Part shown: positions 43,339-52,945 of the stretch, one piece after another
How the letters are laid out: each line of letters opens with the position of its first letter
How positions within the stretch are numbered: position 1 is the first letter of the stretch
DNA from: Ascidiaceihabitans sp.
GTDB taxonomy: Bacteria; Pseudomonadota; Alphaproteobacteria; Rhodobacterales; Rhodobacteraceae
Direction of reading: 5' to 3'
Assembly (NCBI GenBank): GCA_029251465.1
Contig: JAQXDI010000025.1
Location: 1-64,000, forward strand
DNA length: 64,000 bases
Translations under genes and position numbers: made by a program
The notes under the pieces: generated by a model
The model's input: the letters and a program-made list of their open reading frames with translations, nothing else
What the model was told of the DNA's origin: nothing
Database searches by the model: none

Positions 43339-44013
43339 ATGACATATGATTTATACATTGGTGATCGCACCTTCTCGTCCTGGTCGCTGCGCGGCTGGCT
43401 GATGCTCGAAAAATTCGGGCTGGAGTTTAACACACATTTCATCGGGCTTTACGCCGGTACGATGGCGGCGGATATGGCCCACCTTGCCCCCGCCAAACTG
43501 GTCCCGACGCTACAGCTGCCAGACGGCACGGTTGTGGGCGAAAGCCTGGCCATGGCCGAAACGCTGGCAGAACGTCACGCCGATCTGGACATGTGGCCAA
43601 CGGATCCCGCAGCCCGCGCCACTGCCCGCTGGGTCTGCGCCGAAATGGCCAGCAGCTTTGGCGCAATTCGTGGCCAATGCCCGATGCAATTACAGCACGT
43701 GAACAAAGGGTTCAGCGTCGATGCGGCCCTACAAGCCGACCTTGATCGCATCGAAACACTCTGGGCACACGCCGCCACATTCAAAACCGACGGACCGTGG
43801 TTGTTTGGCCGCTACTCTTTAGCCGACTGCATGTTCGCGCCCGTCGCCGCACGTATCATCGGCTATGATCTTCCTGTCTCAGCCGCAGCACGCGCCTACT
43901 GCGACACAGTAATCAGTGACCCCACGTTCAAAGCATGGCGCGCCGAAGGGTTAAAAACCACCTACGACCCTTTCCCCTATGACATGGGTGTTCCGACAGT
44001 CCCTTGGCCCTAA
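43339..44013 (+). CDS. Glutathione S-transferase family protein, 224 aa
   Basis: Thioredoxin-like N-terminal domain (YDLYIGDRTFSSWSLRGWLM, with Ser of the FSSWSLR motif as the likely catalytic residue) containing LVPTLQLPDGTVVGESLAMA for glutathione binding, followed by an all-helical C-terminal domain (WLFGRYSLADCMFAPVAARI). Such FSSWSLR proteins are common GSTs in alphaproteobacteria. The substrate is unknown. Monocistronic, with a 93-base AT-rich gap to yifB. Confidence 0.9.
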   Translation: MTYDLYIGDRTFSSWSLRGWLMLEKFGLEFNTHFIGLYAGTMAADMAHLAPAKLVPTLQLPDGTVVGESLAMAETLAERHADLDMWPTDPAARATARWVCAEMASSFGAIRGQCPMQLQHVNKGFSVDAALQADLDRIETLWAHAATFKTDGPWLFGRYSLADCMFAPVAARIIGYDLPVSAAARAYCDTVISDPTFKAWRAEGLKTTYDPFPYDMGVPTVPWP

Positions 44014-44124
44014 GCCTCCAATTTGTTCTGATTAAAAATACTCAAACACACATTAACCAAACATAAACGCCCCTCCGTTAGCCATTAACCAAGATGAATT
44101 AACGTTATGCTATCGGGGGGCTCT

Positions 44125-45639
44125 ATGCTCGCACGCGCCTACACAGTCGCATTCCAAGGGATCGAGGCCCGCACAGTCGAGGTCCAATGCGCCGTCTCGC
44201 CCGGCATGCCAGCCTTTTCGATCGTCGGCTTGCCCGACAAAGCAGTGTCCAAAGCCCGCGACCGCGTGCGCACAGCCCTCGCCGCAATGGCAATCGCGCT
44301 GCCGTCCAAGCGGATCACGATTAACCTGTCGCCCGCAGATTTGCCCAAGATGGGCTCGCACTTTGACCTGCCAGTCGCAGTGGCCCTGCTCGCCGCACTC
44401 GAAATCATCCCCAAGGACGCCAGCGAAGGGGTCGTGGCACTGGGCGAACTTTCCCTTGATGGCGTGCTGATGCCGGTCGTTGGCGCGCTGCCCGCAGCCA
44501 TGGCCGCTGCAGAACACGACCGCGCATTGCTGTGCCCCGCCGCGTGCGGGGCCGAAGCCGCGTGGGTCGGAAATACCAACGTCATCGCGGCGGCAACACT
44601 GGGCGACATCGTGCGCCATTTCACCGGACAATCGCCAATTACGCCAGCAAAACCGGGCGAGGTTACCAGCGATCCATCAACCCGCGATTTGCGCGACGTC
44701 AAAGGACAAGAACGCGCCAAACGAGCGCTGGAAATTGCTGCCGCAGGCCGTCACCATCTGATGTTCGTCGGCACACCGGGGTCCGGAAAATCCATGCTGG
44801 CCGCGCGTTTGCCCGGTATCCTGCCACCACTCAGCGCAACAGAAGCGCTCGAAACGTCGATGATCCATTCGCTGTCAGGGTTGCTTGACGCAGGCGGCAT
44901 TTCGAAATCACGCCCGTTTCGTGAACCGCATCACACGGCCTCGATGGCCGCGATCATCGGCGGCGGGCGCGGCGCTAAACCGGGTGAAGTGTCGCTGGCG
45001 CACAACGGTGTCTTATTCATGGACGAATTTCCCGAATTTCCGCGCACTGTGCTGGAAACCCTACGCCAACCGATCGAAACCGGCGAAGTCATGGTCGCGC
45101 GCGCCAATGCCCACGTGAAATACCCGTGCAAATTCATGCTGGTCGCCGCTGCAAACCCCTGCAAATGCGGCTATCTCACTGATCCTGGACGGGCCTGCGC
45201 GCGCGTACCACACTGCGGCCAAGACTACCTCGGGCGCATCAGCGGGCCGTTGATGGACCGCTTTGACATGCGCGTCGATGTCCCTCCCGTCGCCTACACA
45301 GACCTTGATTTGCCCAGCACTGGCGACACCTCTGCGCAGGTCCGTGAACGGGTCACAGCGGCCCGCGCGGTACAATAAGACAGGTATGCTGAAACGCCAG
45401 ACATGCGCTCGAACGCCGATGCCGCAGGCGAGGCTTTGTCACACTTCGCAACGCCTGACACAGAGGGCAGGGAATTGTTGAACCGGGTTGCAGATCGCTT
45501 CAAACTGTCCGCGCGCGGATATCATCGCGTCCTGCGGGTCGCCCGCACAATCGCCGATTTGGATCATTCAGATGAGGTGGGCAAACGACACATCGCCGAA
45601 GCCGTCAGCTTCCGTCTGACCAACCTGGGCGACGGTTGA
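44125..45639 (+). pseudogene. yifB: YifB-family Mg-chelatase-like AAA+ protein, interrupted by in-frame TAA
   Basis: The frame starts at ATG 44125 (GGGGGG ribosome-binding site) and encodes the ChlI-like N-terminal domain (LARAYTVAFQGIEARTVEV, GLPDKAVSKARDRVR, INLSPADLPKMGSHFDLPV), then AAA+ motifs: Walker A GTPGSGKSM and Walker B FMDEFPEFPR. At 45376-45378 a TAA follows RVTAARAVQ. The same frame continues DRYAETPDMRSNADAAGE to the C-terminal domain (ADRFKLSARGYHRVLRVART, then IADLDHSDEVGKRHI) ending at TAA 45637-45639. The total of 504 codons equals normal YifB length, so one substitution separates it from an intact gene. Either it is a recent pseudogene giving a 417-aa protein, or the stop is read through. 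The final 35 bases overlap the convergent esterase. Confidence 0.85.
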
Positions 45640-46519
45640 TCCAACCCGCCAGCCTGTCCAACGTCGCACGCGCTTCGGGCACGTAATTGTGGAAAAACGG
45701 CCAAACATGCGGCACGTCTTTTTCCAAATGCATCTGCACATCGACACCTTGGCGCTGCAATTTGGCAGTGATCCGGCGGGTGTCATCCATCAAGATTTCG
45801 GTGTCCCCAACGGTCAACCACACAGGCGGGGCGTCGGTAAAATCTGCGAACAGCGCGCTTGCACGTGGGTCCGTCGGATCATGTGTACCCAGATACATCT
45901 CGGCCATATCGCTCACTCGGCTGGCCGGTAGAATGACGTCATGTGCTGCGTTCACTGTGACGCTCACGCCATCAAACGTCAGGTCACACAGCGGCGAAAA
46001 GGCGAACACACCTGCTGGCACCGGCGCGTTTTCGGCCAAGAGTTGCCCCAACAAGGCCAGAACCAAACCGCCACCGGCACTGTCACCACCCATCACGATC
46101 TGATGCGGTGCATAGCCGCGCGCCAGAACCGCGTCATAGGACGCGCGCGCACTGTCAATTGCAGCAGGAAAGCCGTGTTCAGGGGCCAGCGGATAACTTG
46201 GCAGAATCGCATCAACGCCCGCCCGCTTTGCCAATTGCCCGATCATCGCTGCGTGGGTTTTCGGACTGCCACAAACATTCGCGCCGCCGTGGAAATACAG
46301 GATCACACGTTCGGCGTCAGCCCACGGCCCCGTCAGGTGCAAAGCCTGCGCATCACCCAAAACAATCTCTTCACGCTCCACATCCCGGGGGCCATGGAAC
46401 ATGATTTTGGCTTTGCGTTCAAACGCACGGCGAAACGCGACAGGGTCCGTCGCCCGCGCCAATTGCGGTTTTTCAACCCGTTTCAGGATTGGATTGAAAA
46501 TTGCCTTTTGCCAGCTCAC
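45605..46519 (-). CDS. Alpha/beta hydrolase, hormone-sensitive-lipase-type esterase, 304 aa, GTG start
   Basis: HSL-group carboxylesterase: the oxyanion motif [10 protein letters not shown] and nucleophile elbow [14 protein letters not shown] are clear; the Asp is likely in [14 protein letters not shown] and the His in [15 protein letters not shown]. Start is GTG 46517-46519, overlapping the gshB stop as GTGA, so it is translated with gshB. The 3' end overlaps the yifB remnant by 35 bases. Substrate unknown. Confidence 0.9.
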   Translation of the reverse strand: MSWQKAIFNPILKRVEKPQLARATDPVAFRRAFERKAKIMFHGPRDVEREEIVLGDAQALHLTGPWADAERVILYFHGGANVCGSPKTHAAMIGQLAKRAGVDAILPSYPLAPEHGFPAAIDSARASYDAVLARGYAPHQIVMGGDSAGGGLVLALLGQLLAENAPVPAGVFAFSPLCDLTFDGVSVTVNAAHDVILPASRVSDMAEMYLGTHDPTDPRASALFADFTDAPPVWLTVGDTEILMDDTRRITAKLQRQGVDVQMHLEKDVPHVWPFFHNYVPEARATLDRLAGWINRRPGWSDGS

Positions 46520-47451
46520 ACGCGTTTCGCTTCGATCGCTTCCCAGATTTTGGCGGCGATGTTCACACCGTCAAATCGCTCGAGCTCTTGGATGCCGGTG
46601 GGCGAGGTCACGTTGATTTCGGTCAGGTAGTCACCGATGACGTCGATACCGACAAAAATCTGGCCTTTTTCCTTAAGCAACGGGCCAATCCGCGCGCAGA
46701 TTTCCAAATCACGTTCCGTCAAACCGATCTTTTCGGGACGACCACCGACGTGCATGTTGGACCGCGTTTCGCCCGCAGCAGGGACACGGTTGATCGCGCC
46801 GACAGGTTCGCCGTCGACCAAAATCACGCGCTTGTCGCCGTTCGAGACGTCAGGTAAAAATTTCTGACAAATCAACGGCTCGCGGCTAAAGCCAGTGAAC
46901 AATTCGTACAGCGAACTCAGGTTGCGATCCTCTGGTGTCAGGCGGAAAACGCCAGCCCCGCCATTGCCGTACAGCGGCTTGAGGATCATGTCGTTGTGCT
47001 TGGCTTTGAACGCACGGATCGTGTCCAGATCGCGCGCGATTGTCGTCGGCGGCGTCAAATCAGGGAAATCCAGAACCAGCAGTTTTTCGGGGTAATTGCG
47101 CACCCAGAACGGATCATTCACGACCAAAGTGCCCGGGGCCAGGCGATCCAGCAGATGCGTGGACGTGATGTAGTGCATGTCGAACGGCGGGTCCTGACGC
47201 AGCCAAACCACGTCGAAATCTGCCAGATCGACTTCTTTCAGGGGGCCAAGTTCAGCGTGATCACCCTGGACGCGCTGCACCGTGAAATCATGGCCGCGCG
47301 CCGTGATGCGCCCCTCTTGGTAGGCCAGTTGATCGGGGCCGTAGAAAAACAACGTGTGCCCGCGCGCCTGCGCCTCTTCGGCAAGACGAAAGCTGCTGTC
47401 GGCGTCGATGTTCACATCACCGATCGGATCCATTTGAAACGCGATTTTCAT
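46516..47451 (-). CDS. gshB: Glutathione synthetase, 311 aa
   Basis: ATP-grasp ligase joining gamma-glutamylcysteine and glycine. Family features: [20 protein letters not shown] at the N-terminus, [34 protein letters not shown] of the ATP-grasp, and [20 protein letters not shown] near the C-terminus. Full length. Head of a gshB-esterase pair; yraN and rsmI lie just upstream on the same strand with a 61-base gap. Confidence 0.96.
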   Translation of the reverse strand: MKIAFQMDPIGDVNIDADSSFRLAEEAQARGHTLFFYGPDQLAYQEGRITARGHDFTVQRVQGDHAELGPLKEVDLADFDVVWLRQDPPFDMHYITSTHLLDRLAPGTLVVNDPFWVRNYPEKLLVLDFPDLTPPTTIARDLDTIRAFKAKHNDMILKPLYGNGGAGVFRLTPEDRNLSSLYELFTGFSREPLICQKFLPDVSNGDKRVILVDGEPVGAINRVPAAGETRSNMHVGGRPEKIGLTERDLEICARIGPLLKEKGQIFVGIDVIGDYLTEINVTSPTGIQELERFDGVNIAAKIWEAIEAKRV

Positions 47452-47512
47452 GGGGCACCCCTATTTATTGCTGTCTCTTAGATGGCGCAGCCTAGCGGGG
47501 CTTGCAATGGGG

Positions 47513-47893
47513 TCAGCCGTGGCCAAAAGCGTTTTCGATGATCTTCACCTCGCCAAAATCGTTCACAAGTGCGACATCAAAGCGGACATTCGTCAGTGTC
47601 CCGCGTGGCGTTTGACCCAGAAATTCTTCGCCCGCCACGTAAATCCGTTGCATCTGGCGGGGGCTGACGCGCTGGACGGCGCGATCAAAAGACCGGCTTT
47701 TCTTGACCTCGATAAAGATAAATCCGTCGCCGTCGCGTGCGATCAGATCGATTTCACCCGCGGTGCCGCGCCATCGTCGCCACCCGACGGAAAACCCGCG
47801 ACGTTCATAGTCTGACGAAACGCAATCTTCGGCGGACAGACCAGCGTGATACGCCATTTGACCGTTTGCCGATTTTCCCGCTGTTGCCGTCAT
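47513..47893 (-). CDS. yraN: YraN/UPF0102-family protein, 126 aa
   Basis: Predicted Holliday-junction-resolvase/restriction-like fold. The family pattern is seen: AEDCVSSDYERRGFSV, then RGTAGEIDLIARDGDGFIFI and EVKKSRSFDRA, carrying the E-x-D...E-x-K type site, and RFDVALV near the end. The start overlaps the rsmI stop (ATGA). The rsmI-yraN neighbourhood with an lpoA-like gene mirrors the E. coli rsmI/lpoA/yraN locus. The exact biochemical role of the family is not established to my knowledge. Confidence 0.92.
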   Translation of the reverse strand: MTATAGKSANGQMAYHAGLSAEDCVSSDYERRGFSVGWRRWRGTAGEIDLIARDGDGFIFIEVKKSRSFDRAVQRVSPRQMQRIYVAGEEFLGQTPRGTLTNVRFDVALVNDFGEVKIIENAFGHG

Positions 47894-48753
47894 TCGTGAT
47901 CCTTTTCCAACCCCAGCGCCATCTGGTAAACTTGGCGGCGCGGCGTGCCATGGGCGGTCGACACTGCGTCAACCGCATCGCGCATCGACATCGTGCCCAG
48001 CGCGACCTTTAGATCCGTTTCTATGTCGGCTTCGCTAACGGTTGGTAAATCGCCGCGATCAATTAGCAGAACGATTTCGCCTTTGACGCTGCTGCCCGCA
48101 TAGCTGTCGCGCAGTTCGGCCAACGTACCGCGGCACACCTCTTCGAATTTCTTGGTTAACTCACGGCACACAACGGCCTGCCTGTCGTCACCCAGCACCA
48201 GCGCCGCGTCCTTGAGCGTGGCCGCGATCCGCTTGGGCGATTCGTAAAATGCGAGGGTTGCGCGGATGCCAGCCAAGCCTTGCAGCGCTGAGCGGCGCGC
48301 CGCTGTCGCATTTGGTAAAAAACCTGCAAAGTGAAATGCATCCGTAGGCAGGCCTGCCACGACCAGCGCGGTTAGAATCGCAGACGGCCCCGGCGCGCAA
48401 GTTTGCATCACATCCGCGGCCGCCGCCGCACGCGACAATTCAAACCCCGGATCGGCGATCAACGGCATCCCCGCTTCGGACGCGTAAGCCAGTGATTTAC
48501 CGCTCTTTACCGCAGAAATCAGGCCATCCACCACGTTTGGACCCGAATGGTCATGCAGCGCAATGATGCGCCGCCCGTCCAGTGGAACGCCGTGAATATC
48601 CATCAGTTTGCGCATGGATCTGGTGTCTTCGGCGGCCAACATATCGGCGCTGGCCAGCACATCGAGACTGCGCAACGTGATGTCGCGCGCCGTCCCGATC
48701 GGGACACCCACGAAATACAATCCCGCGGCAAGGGGAACCTTTTGAAAATTCAA
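47890..48753 (-). CDS. rsmI: 16S rRNA (cytidine-1402-2'-O)-methyltransferase, 287 aa, TTG start
   Basis: Methylates C1402 at the ribosomal P site. Begins NFQKVPLAAGLYFVGVPIG after the start, with TARDITLRSLDVLASADMLA, AAEDTR and the SAM-binding SEAGMPLIADPG and CAPGPSAILTALVVAGLPTD typical of tetrapyrrole-methylase-fold RsmI. The start codon at 48751-48753 is TTG; no ATG or GTG in the right frame gives the expected N-terminus. Divergent from the LpoA-like gene with 88 bases between. Confidence 0.93.
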   Translation of the reverse strand: MNFQKVPLAAGLYFVGVPIGTARDITLRSLDVLASADMLAAEDTRSMRKLMDIHGVPLDGRRIIALHDHSGPNVVDGLISAVKSGKSLAYASEAGMPLIADPGFELSRAAAAADVMQTCAPGPSAILTALVVAGLPTDAFHFAGFLPNATAARRSALQGLAGIRATLAFYESPKRIAATLKDAALVLGDDRQAVVCRELTKKFEEVCRGTLAELRDSYAGSSVKGEIVLLIDRGDLPTVSEADIETDLKVALGTMSMRDAVDAVSTAHGTPRRQVYQMALGLEKDHE

Positions 48754-48841
48754 CGCTGGACCCGCCTTTCATGACGTTTATTATCGCCCAAACAATCGCG
48801 CGACCAGCAAGGTCTGCGCACCCAAGGGAGTACCAGTCTAG

Positions 48842-50029
48842 ATGTTCGCGCTTTTCCAATCCGCCCGCAAGACGTTGCGACGTTTGAAACTGCCCATTTT
48901 CGGGTCCGTGATGGCGATGACACTTGCAGCCTGTGACCCCGCAGCGCTTACGTCGCTGTCAAACAATGGCCCCAAGGTCGATAAAAACGTACCGGTTGCG
49001 GTGGCCCTGTTGGTGCCGCGCGGCGGTGGATCAGCAAGCGATGACTTGTTGGCGCAAAGCCTTGAAAACGCCGCGCGCTTGGCGATCCGTGATTTACAAG
49101 GCGTGCAAATTGATCTGCGTGTTTACGGAACCGGCGGCAAAGCGGCCACTGCGGCCAGCCAAGCGGCCCAAGCCGTGAACGACGGTGCCAAAATCATCAT
49201 CGGCCCGCTGTATGCCGAAGCGGCCAACGCGGTCGGCGTGGCGGTTGCCGGTCAAAACGTAAATGTGCTGGCGTTCTCGAACAACGCAACGATTGCGGGC
49301 GGCAACGTCTTTGTGCTTGGGCCAACCTTTCAAAACACCGCCAACCGCATGGTGTCTTACGCAAAATCGCAGGGCAAGGATCGTATCGTTGTGACCCATG
49401 CGCAGGATGTCGCCGGACAGTTGGGGCGCAACGCTGTGTCCAACGCGATTGCCTCGGCCGGCTCGACCCTTGTGGGATCCGTTGAATATCCGCTGTCACA
49501 ACAAGGCGTGGTTGCCGCGATCCCCAAGATCAAAGCTGCCGTCGACAATGGTGCCGCGAACGCTGTGTTCATGACCTCGCCCTCTGCATCTGCACTGCCG
49601 TTGTTGACGCAACTGTTGCCTGAGGCTGGTGTGAAATCACAATTCATCGGCCTGACGCGCTGGGATATTCCCGTGCAAACGCTCGATCTGCCCGGCGTTC
49701 AAGGTGGCTGGTTCGCCCTGCCCGACCCTGCCCGCAGCGCCGCGTTTCGATCCAAATACGAAGCCGCCTATGGCAAAGCACCACACCCGATTGCAGCCTT
49801 GTCCTTTGACGGGATCGCCGCCGTTGGCGCGTTGATGAATGGCAAAAAGTCTAGCCCGTTGTCGACAGCAGCCATCACGCAAAGCGCTGGATTTCAGGGG
49901 GCCACGGGCATCTTCCGGTTGCGCCCGGATGGCACAAATGAACGTGGTCTTGCGATTGCGACCATCCGCAACAGCCAAGTGGTTGTGATCGACAACGCGC
50001 CTGCCGGCTTTGGTGGCGCAGGCTTTTAA
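48842..50029 (+). CDS. Penicillin-binding protein activator, LpoA-like lipoprotein, 395 aa
   Basis: A lipobox (MTLAAC, Cys31) is followed by a periplasmic-binding-protein type-I fold (VPVAVALLVPRGGGSASD, IIGPLYAEAANAVG, FSNNATIAGGNVFVLG), as in the C-terminal domain of E. coli LpoA that stimulates PBP1a. The N-terminal TPR domain of E. coli LpoA is absent, as usual in alphaproteobacteria. The residue after the Cys is Asp, which in E. coli would keep a lipoprotein in the inner membrane; whether this holds here is unknown. Two bases separate it from glnD. Confidence 0.87.
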   Translation: MFALFQSARKTLRRLKLPIFGSVMAMTLAACDPAALTSLSNNGPKVDKNVPVAVALLVPRGGGSASDDLLAQSLENAARLAIRDLQGVQIDLRVYGTGGKAATAASQAAQAVNDGAKIIIGPLYAEAANAVGVAVAGQNVNVLAFSNNATIAGGNVFVLGPTFQNTANRMVSYAKSQGKDRIVVTHAQDVAGQLGRNAVSNAIASAGSTLVGSVEYPLSQQGVVAAIPKIKAAVDNGAANAVFMTSPSASALPLLTQLLPEAGVKSQFIGLTRWDIPVQTLDLPGVQGGWFALPDPARSAAFRSKYEAAYGKAPHPIAALSFDGIAAVGALMNGKKSSPLSTAAITQSAGFQGATGIFRLRPDGTNERGLAIATIRNSQVVVIDNAPAGFGGAGF

Positions 50030-50031
50030 GC

Positions 50032-52791
50032 ATGCGGCCAGTTCCGTCTGACGACAGGCCGCTGGTCTGCGATCCTGACCTGATTTTTGACGCCAGCGCT
50101 TTTGATCAAGCGCTGGCGTTAGCCCGTCAGGGCAAGCCTGCCGATCTGCGCGGCACGATGGTCGCTTGGCTAAAGGATGCGCAAAAACAGGGGCGCGCGG
50201 CGATTGCCGATGGGTTCAAGGCGCAGCCATTTGCGTCTCGTGCCATGACCCGCGCCTACACGTATCTGACGGATCATCTGGTCTGTGCGGCGATGACAAT
50301 TGCGGCGACCTGCCTGCATCCCAATCCCAACCCGACCGCCGGCGAACGCCTGTCTGTGATTGCTGTTGGCGGGTACGGGCGCGGCGAAATGGCCCCGTTT
50401 TCTGACGTCGACCTGTTGTTTCTGTCACCCTACAAAACCACCGCTTGGGCCGAAAGCGTGGTCGAATCCATGCTGTACATGCTGTGGGATTTGAAACTAA
50501 AGGTCGGCCATTCGACCCGCACCATTGCCGACTGCATCCGCTTGGGCAACGAAGACGCGACCATCTGCACCGCGATGCTGGAACACCGCTATGTGACGGG
50601 GGATGTCGCCCTTGCGCACGAGCTTGAGGAACGCCTGTGGGCCGACCTGTTCAAGCCCGCAACCGGCCCCGCATTCATCGAGGCGAAACTGACCGAGCGT
50701 GACAAACGCCACGAGCGTCAGGGCCAGCGCTATGTGGTTGAGCCGAACGTGAAAGAGGGCAAAGGTGGCTTGCGCGATTTGCAGTCATTGTTCTGGATCG
50801 CCAAGTACATTCATCAGGTGCAGGACGCGGCTGATCTGGTGACCAAAGAGGTTTTCACCGCTGAGGAATTCAACAACTTTGTCGCCGCCGAGGATTTCCT
50901 GTGGGCCGTGCGCAGCCATCTGCATTTGATCACCAATCGCGCCACCGAACAGCTGACATTCGACATGCAGGTCATGGTCGCCGAGGCCATGGGCTACTCC
51001 GATGTCAAAGGCCGGCGCGCGGTTGAAGTGTTCATGCAAGCCTACTTTATTCACGCCACCGAAGTCGGCGATCTGACCCGCATTTTCCTAACCAAGCTTG
51101 AGGCGATGCACGTCAAAGCGGAGCCGTTACTGGAACGCTGGTTCAAGCGGAAACCCAAGGTGAAAAAAGGCTACCACGTCATTCACAACCGTTTGGCGAT
51201 TGTCGATGATGCGGAGTTTTTGTCGGACAAATTGAACCTGCTGCGCTTGTTCCAAGAGGCGTTGCGCACCGGCATGTTGATCCATCCCGACGCTATGCGT
51301 TTGGTCAAATCCAACCTGCAAGTGATCGACGACGACATGCGCAACACGCCCGAGGCGCGCACGATTTTCCTTGATCTGATGCTGAAACATGGCAACCCCG
51401 AACGCGCCCTGCGCCGCATGAACGAACTCGGAATTTTGGGGGCGTTCATCCCTGAATTCAAACACATCGTGGCGATGATGCAGTTCAACATGTACCACTC
51501 TTACACGGTGGACGAACACACGATCCAATGCGTCGCCAACTTGGCCATGATCGAACGCGAGGAACTGGTCGAGGAACTGCCGGTCGCGTCCTCGATCCTC
51601 AAGGACGGGGTCAACCGGCGAGTGCTGTACGTGGCGATGTTGCTGCATGACATCGGCAAAGGACGGCAAGAAGATCACTCGATCTTGGGCGCGCAAATGG
51701 TCCGTCAGATCGCGCCGCGGTTGGGTCTAAAACCTGCCGAGGTCGACACTGTTGAATGGCTCGTTCGCTATCATTTGCTGATGTCCGACATGGCGCAGAA
51801 ACGTGACATTGCCGACCCGCGCACCGTGCGTGATTTTGCCAAGGCGGTAAAGACAACCGAACGGTTGGGGCTGCTGTGCGTATTGACCGTTTGTGACATT
51901 CGCGGCGTTGGTCCGGACACGTGGAACAACTGGAAGGCGGTGCTGATCCGCGCCCTGTACCGTCAAACCGAAGTTGCGCTGGAACAAGGCATGGAAGCCC
52001 TGAACCGCGAGAACCGTGGGACCGAGGCAAAGAAGGGGTTGCGCACTGCCCTAAAGGACTGGCCACGCAAGGATTTGCAGATCGAAACCGGACGGCATTA
52101 CGACCCCTATTGGCAAGGGCTGCACATCACCGCCCATGTGGTTTTTGCGGGCCTTTTGCGCGGCATCACCGAGGACGAAATCCGCATGGATTTGCACCCC
52201 GACGAGGACCGCGACGCCACCCGCGCGTGCTTTGTTATGGCGGATCATCCAGGCATCTTTGCGCGGCTTGCCGGGGCCTTGGCTTTGGTCGGGGCCAACG
52301 TCGTGGATGCGCGCAGCTACACGACCAAAGACGGCTACGTGACGGATGCCTTCTGGATCCAGGACGCCGAGGGCCAACCCTATGAAGGCACCCGTTTGCC
52401 CCGCCTGCGCAAGATGATCGAGCGCACTTTGGCAGGCGAAGTTGTCACCCGCGAGGCCATCGTGGACCGTGACAAAGTCAAGAAACGCGAGCGGGCCTTC
52501 CGCGTGCCGACGCACATCAGCTTTGATAATGACGGGTCCGAAATCTACACGATCATCGAGGTCGACACCCGTGACCGCGCAGGGCTGTTGCATGATCTGG
52601 CGCGCACGCTTGCGGCCTCGAATGTCTACGTCGCAAACGCGGTGATCGCGACCTACGGCGAACAGGTCGTCGACACGTTTTATGTGAAAGACATGTTCGG
52701 GCTAAAATACTATTCCGAAGGCAAGCAAAAGACGCTGGAAAAACGACTGCGCGCCGCGATTCTAGAAGGGGTAGAACGCGCAAGCAACTAA
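50032..52791 (+). CDS. glnD: Bifunctional [protein-PII] uridylyltransferase/uridylyl-removing enzyme, 919 aa
   Basis: Nitrogen sensor that modifies PII proteins (GlnB/GlnK) according to glutamine. Domains in order: nucleotidyltransferase with GGYGRGEMAPFSDVDLLFL (about residues 115-135), helical region, HD hydrolase domain with LLHDIGKGRQEDHS (about 540) and two C-terminal ACT domains (DHPGIFARLAGALALVGANV; DTRDRAGLLHDLARTLAASN) that bind glutamine. All motifs are intact. It follows the lpoA-like gene by 2 bases and ends in a hairpin terminator. Confidence 0.97.
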   Translation: MRPVPSDDRPLVCDPDLIFDASAFDQALALARQGKPADLRGTMVAWLKDAQKQGRAAIADGFKAQPFASRAMTRAYTYLTDHLVCAAMTIAATCLHPNPNPTAGERLSVIAVGGYGRGEMAPFSDVDLLFLSPYKTTAWAESVVESMLYMLWDLKLKVGHSTRTIADCIRLGNEDATICTAMLEHRYVTGDVALAHELEERLWADLFKPATGPAFIEAKLTERDKRHERQGQRYVVEPNVKEGKGGLRDLQSLFWIAKYIHQVQDAADLVTKEVFTAEEFNNFVAAEDFLWAVRSHLHLITNRATEQLTFDMQVMVAEAMGYSDVKGRRAVEVFMQAYFIHATEVGDLTRIFLTKLEAMHVKAEPLLERWFKRKPKVKKGYHVIHNRLAIVDDAEFLSDKLNLLRLFQEALRTGMLIHPDAMRLVKSNLQVIDDDMRNTPEARTIFLDLMLKHGNPERALRRMNELGILGAFIPEFKHIVAMMQFNMYHSYTVDEHTIQCVANLAMIEREELVEELPVASSILKDGVNRRVLYVAMLLHDIGKGRQEDHSILGAQMVRQIAPRLGLKPAEVDTVEWLVRYHLLMSDMAQKRDIADPRTVRDFAKAVKTTERLGLLCVLTVCDIRGVGPDTWNNWKAVLIRALYRQTEVALEQGMEALNRENRGTEAKKGLRTALKDWPRKDLQIETGRHYDPYWQGLHITAHVVFAGLLRGITEDEIRMDLHPDEDRDATRACFVMADHPGIFARLAGALALVGANVVDARSYTTKDGYVTDAFWIQDAEGQPYEGTRLPRLRKMIERTLAGEVVTREAIVDRDKVKKRERAFRVPTHISFDNDGSEIYTIIEVDTRDRAGLLHDLARTLAASNVYVANAVIATYGEQVVDTFYVKDMFGLKYYSEGKQKTLEKRLRAAILEGVERASN

Positions 52792-52798
52792 CGCCAAA

Positions 52799-52823
52799 TG
52801 TTTCGCGTGCGAAACAATTTTCC
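52799..52823 (+). terminator. Hairpin terminator of glnD
   Basis: TGTTTCGC (52799-52806), GT loop, GCGAAACA (52809-52816), then ATTTTCC. The perfect 8-bp stem is just 8 bases past the stop codon, but the T-run is short and broken. Confidence 0.55.
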
Positions 52824-52945
52824 ATTCAATAACAGTTTATTAACTAGTTTTTCCTTGCCTTTTAGACCCTTAGGGAAACGCTGTGCAACGCGCGGCCCTG
52901 TCACGAAATGACAACATTTACAGCGACCAAAGCAGAAAGCCAGCC

